A stretch of DNA of 64,000 nt from Gemmatimonadaceae bacterium (GTDB taxonomy: Bacteria > Gemmatimonadota > Gemmatimonadetes > Gemmatimonadales > Gemmatimonadaceae), in contig JAICWO010000008.1 in NCBI GenBank assembly GCA_025934775.1, forward strand, positions 124,001 through 188,000, given 5' to 3'. The translations under genes and the position numbers were made by a program. Below the pieces are notes generated by a model. That model was given only the letters and a program-made list of their open reading frames with translations. It did no database searches and had not been told where the DNA came from. Below, in pieces: positions 1-7,509 of this stretch; the first letter of the stretch is position 1; each line of letters opens with the position of its first letter.

Positions 1-366
1 CTCGTGAAATCGACGCGGGCCCGGCGCGCCGAGTCGGTGGTCGCGGTGATCGCGAACCGGCACGGGGAGTCCGTCGCCGCCGACGCCTGCGAGTACCTCG
101 CGGGCGCGTGCGCGCACTTCCTCGGCCGCACGATCGAGGTGGTCGGCAGCATCCCGGACGATCCGTGTCTGCAAGCCGCCGTCGGCGCCGGGATGACCGT
201 GCGCGACGCACTCGATGGTTCGCCCGCCGCGGATGCGATGCGCGGCGCACTCGCTCGTGTTCTTCCTCCCGTTTCCCCTCCGGCCGGCGCGCCTCGCGCG
301 CCGATGGCCATGGCCGGCGCTTCCCTCCCACCGCTTCCTCTTCCCTTCTCCCGACGCTGGAGCTGA
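1..366 (+). CDS. flhG: FlhG (MinD/ParA-like flagellar-number ATPase), 3' end only
   Basis: This is the C-terminal part of a gene that begins before the window; the GTG at position 4 is only an in-frame codon. The visible protein reads as the last part of a MinD/ParA-type ATPase: a V-A-V-I-A-N-R strand followed by helices, then F-L-G-R-T-I-E-V-V-G-S-I-P-D-D-P, the typical end of FlhG/FleN where the fold closes with an I-P-x-D-x-x-V motif. It ends in a Pro/Ala-rich tail of about 40 residues. FlhG sets flagellar number with the GTPase FlhF. It lies 1 nt before fliA, as in many polar-flagellum clusters. The nucleotide-binding half is outside the window, so the call rests on the C-terminal fold and the neighbours. 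Confidence 0.7.
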   Translation, partial: LVKSTRARRAESVVAVIANRHGESVAADACEYLAGACAHFLGRTIEVVGSIPDDPCLQAAVGAGMTVRDALDGSPAADAMRGALARVLPPVSPPAGAPRAPMAMAGASLPPLPLPFSRRWS

Positions 367-367
367 T

Positions 368-1120
368 ATGGATTCCCGAGACACCTGGCAGGCGTTCGCC
401 GCCGGCGACCTCGCCGCGCGAGACGCGCTCCTCACCGAGAATCTGAGCCTCGTTCATCACGTCGCGCGGCAGCTCGAGCGCAAACTCACGAACGAGCTCG
501 ATCACGACGAGCTGGTGAGCGCCGGGACGCTCGGTCTCATGTCGGCGATGTCGGCGTTCGATCCCGATCGCGGGCTGGCGTTCAGCACGTTCGCCGTGCC
601 GCGCATTCGCGGGTCGATCCTCGACGAGCTCCGCCGGCAGGATCACGTGCCGCGCTCCGTGCGGCGCAAGACGCGCGACATCCAGACGGCGCGCAATCAG
701 CTCGCGTCCAAGCTCTGTCGCATTCCCGACGATCAGGAAGTCGCCGAGGCGCTCGGCGTCGACGTGCAGACGCTCTGGCGGTGGGAATCGGACGTCGAGG
801 GCGCGATCCGCGTTCCGCTCGACCGGCCGGCCAACGATCGCGGCGAACCGCATTCGTCGCCGCTCGACCTGCTGCACACCGATCCGGATCACGGCATCGA
901 CGCGCAGCTTGGCCGCGAGCAGGAAGTGGCGATGCTCCGCGAAGCGATCATGAAGCTCAAGGAGCAGGAGCGGACCGTATTAGCACTCTATTATTTCGAG
1001 GAGCTCAAGCTGCACGAGATCGCGGAGATCCTCGGGCTCACCGAGTCGCGCGTCTCACAGATCCGGTCGAAGGCGCTCACGCGGTTGCGGGCGACGATCG
1101 GCGTGGCGTTGGCGTCGTAG
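368..1120 (+). CDS. fliA: RNA polymerase sigma factor FliA (sigma-28)
   Basis: A 250-residue sigma-70 family protein of flagellar type. Region 2 contains S-A-G-T-L-G-L-M and F-S-T-F-A-V-P-R-I-R-G-S-I-L-D-E-L-R, with the R-I-R-G-x-I-L-D-E-L-R sequence characteristic of FliA/WhiG/SigD. Region 3 follows (P-R-S-V-R, about residues 95-150) and region 4 near the end holds the helix-turn-helix L-H-E-I-A-E-I-L-G-L-T-E-S-R-V-S-Q-I. The ATG at 368 was chosen over upstream in-frame codons because it gives the family's usual length and sits right after the flhG stop. FliA directs RNA polymerase to late flagellar, motility and chemotaxis promoters; a good match to its consensus lies upstream of motA at 8154-8180. 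Confidence 0.95.
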   Translation: MDSRDTWQAFAAGDLAARDALLTENLSLVHHVARQLERKLTNELDHDELVSAGTLGLMSAMSAFDPDRGLAFSTFAVPRIRGSILDELRRQDHVPRSVRRKTRDIQTARNQLASKLCRIPDDQEVAEALGVDVQTLWRWESDVEGAIRVPLDRPANDRGEPHSSPLDLLHTDPDHGIDAQLGREQEVAMLREAIMKLKEQERTVLALYYFEELKLHEIAEILGLTESRVSQIRSKALTRLRATIGVALAS

Positions 1121-1258
1121 CGGCGCGGATTCCGCCCGGCAAATCCCGCCGCAGCGGAAAGTTTTTCCGTAGCCGCGCCGCAGCGGCAGCGGCGCTCGCT
1201 GACAGGCAAGGCGTTCTCTAATAAGGAGTTATCACCGTAGTACAGGAACCAGCTGACA

Positions 1259-1274
1259 CGGCACCTCGGTTGCT
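1259..1274 (+). promoter_or_regulatory. Sigma-54-type (-24/-12) promoter upstream of flgF
   Basis: The sequence CGGCAC-CTCGG-TTGCT matches the RpoN consensus TGGCAC-N5-TTGCW except for the first T. The invariant GG (1260-1261) and GC (1272-1273) are separated by exactly 10 nt, the spacing RpoN requires. The expected start is near 1285, about 65 nt upstream of flgF. Middle flagellar genes are RpoN-dependent in many bacteria. No rpoN or enhancer-binding protein gene is in the window, so this is a sequence match only. Confidence 0.5.
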
Positions 1275-1349
1275 TTTGCAGCGGCACGCAGACCAGCAGT
1301 CTCTCGATCGACTTCCCTCCTCGCGATTCCCAACTCCCTCCCCCGACCA

Positions 1350-2060
1350 GTGCCTCGAACGCCCATTCTCAATGGTATGGACAGCGCCGCGAGCGCTCTT
1401 CGGTACTGGGAGCGCAAGCAGGAGGTCGTGGCGAACAACCTTGCCAACGTGTCGACCGACGGCTTCAAAGCGCAGCGCGTGTTCGCGCGGCTGCTCGACG
1501 GCATCAAGCCAGTCGCGGAAGCGACGTCGGATCTCTCGACGGGAAACCTGAAGCAGACGGGGAACGCGATGGATGCCGCGATCGACGGCCCGGGCTTCTT
1601 CGTGGTGCAGACGCCGAGCGGCGAACGCTATACCCGCGGCGGCAGCCTGCGACTGGACGAGAAGCACCAGCTCGTCGACGGAGACGGACGTCCGCTCCTC
1701 GGCGTGAAAAAGAACGGCCCGCTCGTGCTGACCGACGCGCCCGTGGAGATCACGAGCGCCGGCGACGTGAAGCAGAACGGCCAGGTCGTGGACCGGCTGC
1801 GGATGGAGCAGGCGCCCAAGGGCGCCGAGCTCTCGCGCGAGGGCGAATCGCTCTGGGTGCCGCCGCAGAATCGGCAACCCGTCGCGCCGGCCGACCGCAA
1901 CGTGAAGCAGGGCTTTCTCGAGGAAAGCAACGTGAACTCCATGACCGCGCTCGTCGACATGGTCGCGGTGCAGCGCGCGTACGCCAACGTCCAGAAGTCC
2001 GTCGTCGAGATGGACCAGATCGACCAGACGATCACCACGCAGCTCGCGAGACCGCTATGA
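1350..2060 (+). CDS. flgF: Flagellar basal-body rod protein FlgF
   Basis: A 236-residue axial protein of the flagellar rod family. The N-terminus carries the rod motif V-V-A-N-N-L-A-N-V-S-T-D-G-F-K, the middle has the A-A-I-D-G-P-G-F-F-V-V segment of FlgE/F/G proteins, and the C-terminus has N-V-N-S-M-T-A-L-V-D-M and Q-R-A-Y, the second half of the D0 coiled coil. FlgF forms part of the proximal/distal rod junction in the periplasm. The GTG at 1350 gives the usual nine residues before the conserved G-M; the ATG at 1377 would cut into the first helix. It is followed by flgG with a 4-nt ATGA overlap and is the first gene of the run. Confidence 0.92.
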   Translation: MPRTPILNGMDSAASALRYWERKQEVVANNLANVSTDGFKAQRVFARLLDGIKPVAEATSDLSTGNLKQTGNAMDAAIDGPGFFVVQTPSGERYTRGGSLRLDEKHQLVDGDGRPLLGVKKNGPLVLTDAPVEITSAGDVKQNGQVVDRLRMEQAPKGAELSREGESLWVPPQNRQPVAPADRNVKQGFLEESNVNSMTALVDMVAVQRAYANVQKSVVEMDQIDQTITTQLARPL

Positions 2061-2845
2061 ACCCCGCTCTCAGAACCGCCGCGACCGGCATGGCCGCGCA
2101 GCAGACGCGCACGGAAGTCATCGCCAACAACCTGGCGAACGTCAACACGACCGGGTTCAAGCGGAGCCGGGCACAGTTTGAAGATCTCTTATACCAGACC
2201 ATGCAAGGCGCGCAGACGCTCGGCACGTCCGAGACGAACACCGCGCCGGCGATCCAGATCGGGCGCGGCACGCGCCTCACCGCGATCCAGCGGCTCGATA
2301 CGCAGGGCGCGCTCGAGCAGACCGGCCGCTCGCTCGACGTCGCCGTCGACGGCGAGGGCTTCTTCCAGGTGCAGCTTCCGAACGGCCAGACCGGGTACAC
2401 GCGCGACGGTAGTTTTCAGATCTCTGATCAGGGCGTGCTCGTCACGTCCGACGGCTACCAGATCGGATCCGGGATCAAGATTCCGAGCGACGTGACGGAC
2501 GTGACGATCTCGCCGACCGGCGTCGTGACCGGGAACAAGGGTCCGGGCGGCGACTCGACGGAGCTGGGGCGGATCGAGCTCGCGCGCTTCGCGAATCCGA
2601 GCGGCTTGATGGCGATGGGACAGAACCTGTTCGCCGCGACGCCGGCATCCGGCGAAGCGGAGGTCGGGTATCCGCAGGACGAAGGCATGGGCCGGCTCGT
2701 GCAGGGGCAGCTCGAGGGGAGCAACGTGGAGATCGTGCAGGAGATGGTCGACATGATCTCCGCCCAGCGCGCCTACGAGCTCAACTCCAAAGCGGTGAAA
2801 GCGGCCGACGAGATGTCGCAGACCGCCACCGACATGGTGCGCTGA
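2057..2845 (+). CDS. flgG: Flagellar basal-body distal rod protein FlgG
   Basis: A 262-residue protein of normal FlgG length. It begins N-P-A-L-R-T-A-A-T-G-M-A-A-Q-Q and has the rod signature V-I-A-N-N-L-A-N-V-N-T-T-G-F-K-R; the FlgG-specific loop F-E-D-L-L-Y-Q follows. The C-terminus E-G-S-N-V-E-I-V-Q-E-M-V-D-M-I and Q-R-A-Y-E-L-N-S-K is canonical. FlgG polymerises as the distal rod that passes through the P and L rings encoded just downstream. The start codon overlaps the flgF stop by 4 nt, suggesting translational coupling. Confidence 0.96.
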   Translation: MNPALRTAATGMAAQQTRTEVIANNLANVNTTGFKRSRAQFEDLLYQTMQGAQTLGTSETNTAPAIQIGRGTRLTAIQRLDTQGALEQTGRSLDVAVDGEGFFQVQLPNGQTGYTRDGSFQISDQGVLVTSDGYQIGSGIKIPSDVTDVTISPTGVVTGNKGPGGDSTELGRIELARFANPSGLMAMGQNLFAATPASGEAEVGYPQDEGMGRLVQGQLEGSNVEIVQEMVDMISAQRAYELNSKAVKAADEMSQTATDMVR

Positions 2846-2847
2846 GC

Positions 2848-3324
2848 GTGACCCGCCGCCTGCTGCAGCATCCGTTGACGCTGATCGCGCTCGCCGCGGT
2901 GCTCGCGCTCATGGCCCGCGTGGCCGGGGCGCAGGAGATGCCGGCCGCGAAGGCGCGGGTCGCCGTGGCAGCGCGCGCGTTGATGCGCGGCGAGGTGCTG
3001 GGCGACAGCGACGTGGTCTACCGCGACACGACCGTGCGCGGCGACGCCGACGCCAGGGTCGACACCAAGGTCGCCGCGGGGTGGATCACCCGCCGGGTGA
3101 TCGCGGCCGGCGAAGTCCTCCGGTCGCCTGCCGTCGAGCCGCCGAATCTCGTCTCGGCCAACGACCCGGTCGAGGTGGAGTTCCACGACGGCAACGTGCG
3201 GCTCTCGATCGCCGGGACCGCGACGCGCGGCGCCGCGCTCGGCGAGCGCGTGTCCGTCCGCACCGAGCTCGGTCATCGCGTCGAAGGGACGGTCGTGGCA
3301 CGAGGCCGCGTCCGGATTGATTGA
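2848..3324 (+). CDS. flgA: P-ring assembly chaperone FlgA
   Basis: A 158-residue exported protein. Residues 1-29 form a signal peptide (basic start, Leu/Ala-rich core, end A-G-A-Q). The body is an SAF-type domain: V-A-V-A-A-R-A-L-M-R-G-E-V-L, W-I-T-R-R-V-I-A-A-G-E-V-L, then V-E-V-E-F and the closing G-T-V-V-A-R-G-R-V. FlgA is the periplasmic chaperone that assists FlgI polymerisation around the rod. It is shorter than the enterobacterial protein (about 220 residues), which has an extra N-terminal domain. It starts with GTG 2 nt after the flgG stop, in order with flgH and flgI. Confidence 0.85.
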   Translation: MTRRLLQHPLTLIALAAVLALMARVAGAQEMPAAKARVAVAARALMRGEVLGDSDVVYRDTTVRGDADARVDTKVAAGWITRRVIAAGEVLRSPAVEPPNLVSANDPVEVEFHDGNVRLSIAGTATRGAALGERVSVRTELGHRVEGTVVARGRVRID

Positions 3325-3334
3325 GGATATTCGA

Positions 3335-3952
3335 ATGAAGCATTCGCTGAAACTCGCCCTCGCCCTGCTCGGCCTCTCGCTCGCCGCGCCGATGCTGCTC
3401 GCGCAGGGCGCGAACCAGAGCGCGCCGGCGCACCGGCTCGTCTCCTGGACGTCGGACCGGCACGAATACCAGGTGGGTGACGTAATCACCGTGCTGGTGA
3501 GCGAGGCCACGCTCGCGACGGCCACGAAGCAGCAGAACGGAAGCGACCAGCAGTCGCGCAAGAACGACATCGGGATCGATCCCCCGCAGATGGGCGCGAC
3601 GCCCATGCCGTCGATCGACGCGACGGTCACGTTCGGCAAGAACGCGTCGTCGCAGCAGAGCGGCGACGCCAAGCGCGGCGTGAACTTCACCGGCGACATC
3701 AGCGTGCGGGTGGTGGCCGTGGACGCGAAGACCGGGCTCCTCCAGGTGAAGGGAACCAAGCTCGTCGACGTCGACAACAATAAGCAAACGCTCAATTTCG
3801 GCGGGTACCTGCGGCCGGAAGACGTGTCGCCGCAGAACTTCGTGGCGAGCGAGCGCGTGGCCGACGCGCAGCTCACCTATCAGCTCTCCGGCGCGATCGG
3901 CAAGACGCGCGGCGGCATCATCGGCCGGCTCATCTCGGTGTTCTGGCCATGA
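3335..3952 (+). CDS. flgH: Flagellar L-ring protein FlgH
   Basis: A 205-residue exported protein with a signal peptide over residues 1-24 (ending L-L-A-Q). The body has FlgH features: Y-Q-V-G-D-V-I-T-V-L-V-S-E, F-T-G-D-I-S-V-R-V-V, and the end F-V-A-S-E-R-V-A-D-A-Q-L-T-Y. FlgH forms the outer-membrane bushing of the basal body. Start chosen at ATG 3335 because GAGG at 3323-3326 is well spaced and the signal peptide begins there. Oddly, the protein contains no cysteine, so it cannot be the lipoprotein FlgH usually is. Confidence 0.93.
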   Translation: MKHSLKLALALLGLSLAAPMLLAQGANQSAPAHRLVSWTSDRHEYQVGDVITVLVSEATLATATKQQNGSDQQSRKNDIGIDPPQMGATPMPSIDATVTFGKNASSQQSGDAKRGVNFTGDISVRVVAVDAKTGLLQVKGTKLVDVDNNKQTLNFGGYLRPEDVSPQNFVASERVADAQLTYQLSGAIGKTRGGIIGRLISVFWP

Positions 3953-4986
3953 TCGCCAAGCGGTGGCTCCTCGCGGCACTCACCGGACTCGCGCTCTCGG
4001 CGCCGCTCCGCGCGCAGGAGATGATTCGCGTACGCGATCTGACGATCGAGGACAAGGCGATTCCCGTGCGCCTGATGGGGTACGGGCTCGTCGTGGGCCT
4101 CGACGGCACGGGTGATCGCTCGAGCGGCGGCAAGCAGGGCGGCATGACCGTGAACTCCGTCGTGAACCTGCTGCGCCGGTTCGGCATCCAGCTTCCCGTG
4201 GAGGCGCTCAAGACGCGCAACGTGGCGGCCGTGCTGGTGACGGCGGAAATCTCGCCGTATCTCCGGCCGGGTGGCCGCTTCGAGGTGCACGTCTCGTCGG
4301 TGGGCGACGCGCGGTCGCTGCGCGGCGGCGTGCTCTGGATGACGCCGCTCATGTCGGACGTCAGCACCGACCCGGTTGCATCGGCGCAGGGTTCCGTGCT
4401 CATGGCCGACCTCGGCGACGGGCGCATGGGCATGGCGATCGAGAACTCGTCGCGCATTCCGACCGGCGGGCTCCTCGAGGCCGATCTGCCGCGGCCGCAG
4501 TTCGCGTCCAGCTCCAAGCTGTTGCTCCGCGACCCGGACGTCTCGATGGCCACGCGAATCGCGACCGCGATCAACAAGGAGATGGGCGATGGGACCGCGA
4601 CCGTGGAGGACCCGGGGTCGGTCGCGCTGGCATTCAAAGATGCTAAAGAGGATCACGCCGCGACGCTGGCGCGCATTCAGGAGCTGCGCGTCCAGCAGCC
4701 GGTGATTTCGCGTCTCATCATCGACGGGCGCGACGGTACGATCATGGCCGGCGGCGAGCTCACGGTCGGTGAAGCGACGGTGAGCCACGGCGGGATCACG
4801 CTGACCATCGGCGCGAACGACACCACCGCCGCGACGCCGGGCCAGCTCAAGCTGGCCTCGGGCACGCCGGTCACGCGCGTCGCCGCCGCGCTGCACGCGA
4901 TCCAGGCGCCGCCGAGCGAAGTCGCGGCGATCTTCGAGTCGCTGCGCGCGATCGGCGCCATCGCGGCCGACGTGGTGGTGCGATGA
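3949..4986 (+). CDS. flgI: Flagellar P-ring protein FlgI
   Basis: A 345-residue periplasmic protein with a signal peptide over residues 1-22 (L-A-L-S-A-P-L-R-A-Q). It shows the FlgI hallmarks L-M-G-Y-G-L-V-V-G-L-D-G-T-G-D, T-V-N-S-V-V-N-L-L-R-R-F-G-I and V-R-D-L. FlgI polymerises as the ring around the rod in the peptidoglycan layer, helped by FlgA. Start overlaps the flgH stop by 4 nt and the end overlaps flgJ by 4 nt. Confidence 0.95.
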   Translation: MIAKRWLLAALTGLALSAPLRAQEMIRVRDLTIEDKAIPVRLMGYGLVVGLDGTGDRSSGGKQGGMTVNSVVNLLRRFGIQLPVEALKTRNVAAVLVTAEISPYLRPGGRFEVHVSSVGDARSLRGGVLWMTPLMSDVSTDPVASAQGSVLMADLGDGRMGMAIENSSRIPTGGLLEADLPRPQFASSSKLLLRDPDVSMATRIATAINKEMGDGTATVEDPGSVALAFKDAKEDHAATLARIQELRVQQPVISRLIIDGRDGTIMAGGELTVGEATVSHGGITLTIGANDTTAATPGQLKLASGTPVTRVAAALHAIQAPPSEVAAIFESLRAIGAIAADVVVR

Positions 4987-5312
4987 CCAGCATCCGGCCG
5001 GCGCCCGGACTCTCGTCCGCTCCCGCGGCGTCGCCGCAGGAGCGCCTTCGACAGTCGGCGCTCCAGATGGAAGGCGTGTTCGTGCAGCAATTGTTCGCCG
5101 CGATGCGCGACACCGTCCCGCAGGACGGCATCGTCGCGCAGTCGAGCGCGCAGGACACATTCACGAGTCTCTTCGACGAGAAGCTCGCGGAGAAGGTGCC
5201 TGCGCAATGGAGCGGCAGTCATTCGCTCGCGCAGGCGCTCTATGAACAGCTCAGCCAGCGGCTCGCGCCGGCAGCAGCGGACCCAAACGCATCCGAACCG
5301 CCGAAATCATGA
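4983..5312 (+). CDS. flgJ: Rod-binding protein FlgJ, muramidase domain absent
   Basis: A 109-residue protein corresponding only to the N-terminal rod-capping half of FlgJ: residues 20-85 contain M-E-G-V-F-V-Q-Q-L-F-A-A-M-R-D-T-V and the later L-F-D-E-K-L-A-E, the pattern of the Rod-binding domain. The C-terminal peptidoglycan hydrolase found in enterobacterial FlgJ is missing, as in many other bacteria, so a separate lytic enzyme must open the wall for the rod. Overlaps flgI and flgN by 4 nt each. Confidence 0.85.
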   Translation: MTSIRPAPGLSSAPAASPQERLRQSALQMEGVFVQQLFAAMRDTVPQDGIVAQSSAQDTFTSLFDEKLAEKVPAQWSGSHSLAQALYEQLSQRLAPAAADPNASEPPKS

Positions 5313-5830
5313 CGACCGACCCGACGGAGATGCCGGCCACGAGAACCGTGATCTCGCCGATCGACTCGCTCACCGACGCGCTGGCGACGGAGCGCCGACT
5401 GCTCGACGAGCTGATCGCCGTGATGCGGCGCCAGCGCCAGGCCGTTGGCGACGACGATCTCCAGCGCGTGGACGACAGCGTGTTCGCCACGCATCGCGTG
5501 CTGGTGACGTTGAGCGAGGCGCGCCGGCGCCGGCGCACGCTCAACCAGCTCCTCGGGCAGCCGGAAGACCTGGGCATTCACGCGCTCGAGGACGCGCTTG
5601 GCGCGCGGATGACGCCGGCCCTGCGTGACGCGCGCGATCAGCTCCACGAAGCGGCGCGCTCGTTGTCGCGGGAAGTGTCGATCAATCGCCGCATCCTGCG
5701 GGAAGCGCTGGCGTGCGGCGACGCGTACGCGCGCACCCTCGCCGGCGCGGCGCAGGTGCCGACGCAGTATCCCACGCCGGGCGCCGGCGTTCGCACGCAA
5801 TCGGCGACCCTGCTCGACCGGAGGATCTGA
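5309..5830 (+). CDS. flgN: FlgN-family flagellar export chaperone
   Basis: A 173-residue, mostly helical, charged protein placed directly before flgK. The helix L-A-T-E-R-R-L-L-D-E-L-I-A-V-M-R-R-Q-R-Q-A, then V-L-V-T-L-S-E-A-R-R-R-R-R-T-L-N-Q-L-L-G, fits FlgN chaperones, which bind the C-termini of hook-associated proteins and take them to the export gate. Sequence similarity within this family is weak, so the call relies on helical pattern, size and position. The stop overlaps the flgK start by one base. Confidence 0.72.
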   Translation: MTTDPTEMPATRTVISPIDSLTDALATERRLLDELIAVMRRQRQAVGDDDLQRVDDSVFATHRVLVTLSEARRRRRTLNQLLGQPEDLGIHALEDALGARMTPALRDARDQLHEAARSLSREVSINRRILREALACGDAYARTLAGAAQVPTQYPTPGAGVRTQSATLLDRRI

Positions 5831-7257
5831 TGAGCCTCGGGAGCATTCTCAACGTCGCGCGAAACGCGATGAACGCGCAGCAGGCCGCCGTGCAGGTGGC
5901 CTCGCAGAACATCAGCAACGCGCAGACCGACGGGTACACGCGCGAACGCATCGAGCTCACAGCGGCCGTGCCGACGACGTACCCGTGGGGGACGGTCGGC
6001 AACGGCGTCTCGATTGCGGACGTCACGCGCACGCGCGACGCGCTGCTCGACACGAGCTTCCGCTCCGAGTCCGCGGACGCCGGCGCGGCGAGCACGACGA
6101 GCGCGGCGCTTCAGCAAATTCAAACGATCTTCAACGAGCCGTCCGACAACGGGCTCGCCGCTACGCTCGACAAGTTCTGGAGCTCGTGGAGCGATCTGGC
6201 GAACGATCCGACCAACCAAGCCGCGAAGAGCGTCGTGCTCTCGGCGGGCCAGGACGTGGCGTCGCAGCTCAACCAGTCCGCCTCGCAGCTCGACGCGACG
6301 GATCAGCAGAACCGCCAGGCGATCCAGACCGACGTCGATCGCGTGAACCAGCTCACGCAGCAGGTCGCGGATCTCAATACGAAGATCGTAGGCGCCGAAT
6401 CGGGCGGACACCCGGCCAATGACCTGCGCGACGCGCGCGACAGCGCGGTCGACGAGCTCGCGAAGCTCACGGGCGCGCAGACCATCGAGCGCTCGAACGG
6501 CACGGTCGGCGTGTACGCGGCGGGCCGGCTGATCGTCGACGGCTCCGCGGCCAAGCCGCTCCAGTTCAACGACGCGAACCCGCCGGCGATCACGGCCGGC
6601 GGCAGCGCGACGCCGCTCGCGGGCCTCGGCGGATCGCTCGGCGCCGAGCTCGGTCTTTCGACAAGTAGTATTCCAGATCTCATGAATCGCCTCGACGCGC
6701 TCACGAGCGCGCTCGTGACCAACGTCAACGCGATTCACGGCGCCGGCACCGCGTACAGCGGCACGCCGCCCGTCGGCGCTCCCGCGGGCAACTTCTTCGA
6801 CGTCACCAATCCTCCGCCCTCGGGCGGGGACCCGCGGCTCACGGCGCGCGGCGTTCAGGTCGCGGCGTCCCTCACGCCGGACGGCGTCGCCGCGTCGGCC
6901 GGCGCAAACCCCGGGCCGGGCAACAACGACGTCGCGCTCGCGCTGGCGCAATTCAAGGACACGTCGGTCACCATCACCTCGCCCGGCGGCGCGGCGCTCG
7001 GCAATGAAACGATCGGCGGCTTCTATCAGCAGACGATCGGCGGGCTCGCCACCGCGACGCAGCAGGCGCAGGACAACGAGACCGTCCAGAATACGATGCT
7101 GAGCAACGTCACGACCCGCCGGCAGAGCGAGAGCGGCGTGTCGACCGACGAAGAGCTGATCGACATCATTCAACACCAGCACTCGTACGAGGCCGCCGCG
7201 CGGCTCGTGAACGTCGTCGACGACATGACGCAGACGCTCGTCGACCTCGGCCGCTAA
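5830..7257 (+). CDS. flgK: Hook-associated protein 1, FlgK
   Basis: A 475-residue protein. The N-terminal D0 helix has L-N-V-A-R-N-A-M-N-A-Q-Q and S-Q-N-I-S-N-A-Q-T-D-G-Y-T-R-E-R, the HAP1 form of the axial motif. Residues 95-215 contain the conserved F-W-S-S-W-S-D-L-A-N-D-P and the coiled coil with L-N-T-K-I; the C-terminus has the S-Y-E-A-A-A-R-L-V-N-V-V-D-D-M helix. FlgK joins hook and filament. Start at ATG 5830 (GAGGAT just upstream) rather than the long upstream in-frame extension, which is flgN in another frame. The partner flgL, usually next, is absent: csrA follows after 9 nt. Confidence 0.95.
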   Translation: MSLGSILNVARNAMNAQQAAVQVASQNISNAQTDGYTRERIELTAAVPTTYPWGTVGNGVSIADVTRTRDALLDTSFRSESADAGAASTTSAALQQIQTIFNEPSDNGLAATLDKFWSSWSDLANDPTNQAAKSVVLSAGQDVASQLNQSASQLDATDQQNRQAIQTDVDRVNQLTQQVADLNTKIVGAESGGHPANDLRDARDSAVDELAKLTGAQTIERSNGTVGVYAAGRLIVDGSAAKPLQFNDANPPAITAGGSATPLAGLGGSLGAELGLSTSSIPDLMNRLDALTSALVTNVNAIHGAGTAYSGTPPVGAPAGNFFDVTNPPPSGGDPRLTARGVQVAASLTPDGVAASAGANPGPGNNDVALALAQFKDTSVTITSPGGAALGNETIGGFYQQTIGGLATATQQAQDNETVQNTMLSNVTTRRQSESGVSTDEELIDIIQHQHSYEAAARLVNVVDDMTQTLVDLGR

Positions 7258-7266
7258 TTTTCCGGC

Positions 7267-7509
7267 ATGCTGATCCTGGGCCGGAAAGTCGGCGACACGA
7301 TACTGATCGGCGATGGCATTCGCGTCGTCGTGCTGGCGTGCGACCGCAAGGGCGTGCGCCTCGGCATCGAAGCGCCCAACGACGTGACGATCCTGCGCGG
7401 CGAGATCGTGAGCGACATCGCCGCCGAGAACCAGCGCGCCGGTGCCGTCGGCTCAGGCGGTCAGGAGTGGCTGCAGGTCATTGGCGGTCCGCGGCGCGAC
7501 GAGCCTTGA
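7267..7509 (+). CDS. csrA: Carbon storage regulator CsrA
   Basis: An 80-residue protein starting M-L-I-L-G-R-K-V-G-D-T-I-L-I-G, with G-V-R-L-G-I-E-A-P and I-L-R-G-E-I in the right places for the RNA-binding dimer; the tail of about 25 residues is longer than the E. coli protein. CsrA binds GGA motifs in mRNA leaders and in many bacteria controls flagellin translation with the antagonist FliW. Here it follows flgK by 9 nt, but no fliW is adjacent. Its last 32 nt overlap the 3' end of the gene on the other strand. Confidence 0.93.
   Translation: MLILGRKVGDTILIGDGIRVVVLACDRKGVRLGIEAPNDVTILRGEIVSDIAAENQRAGAVGSGGQEWLQVIGGPRRDEP

Noticed and set aside
1150-1180. CGGAAA-GTT-TTTCCG stem after fliA as a terminator, and AAAGTTT as a sigma-28 -35 box
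   Set aside because: The stem is only 6 bp with no T-run, and the matching -10 (GCCGCAGC) is poor.
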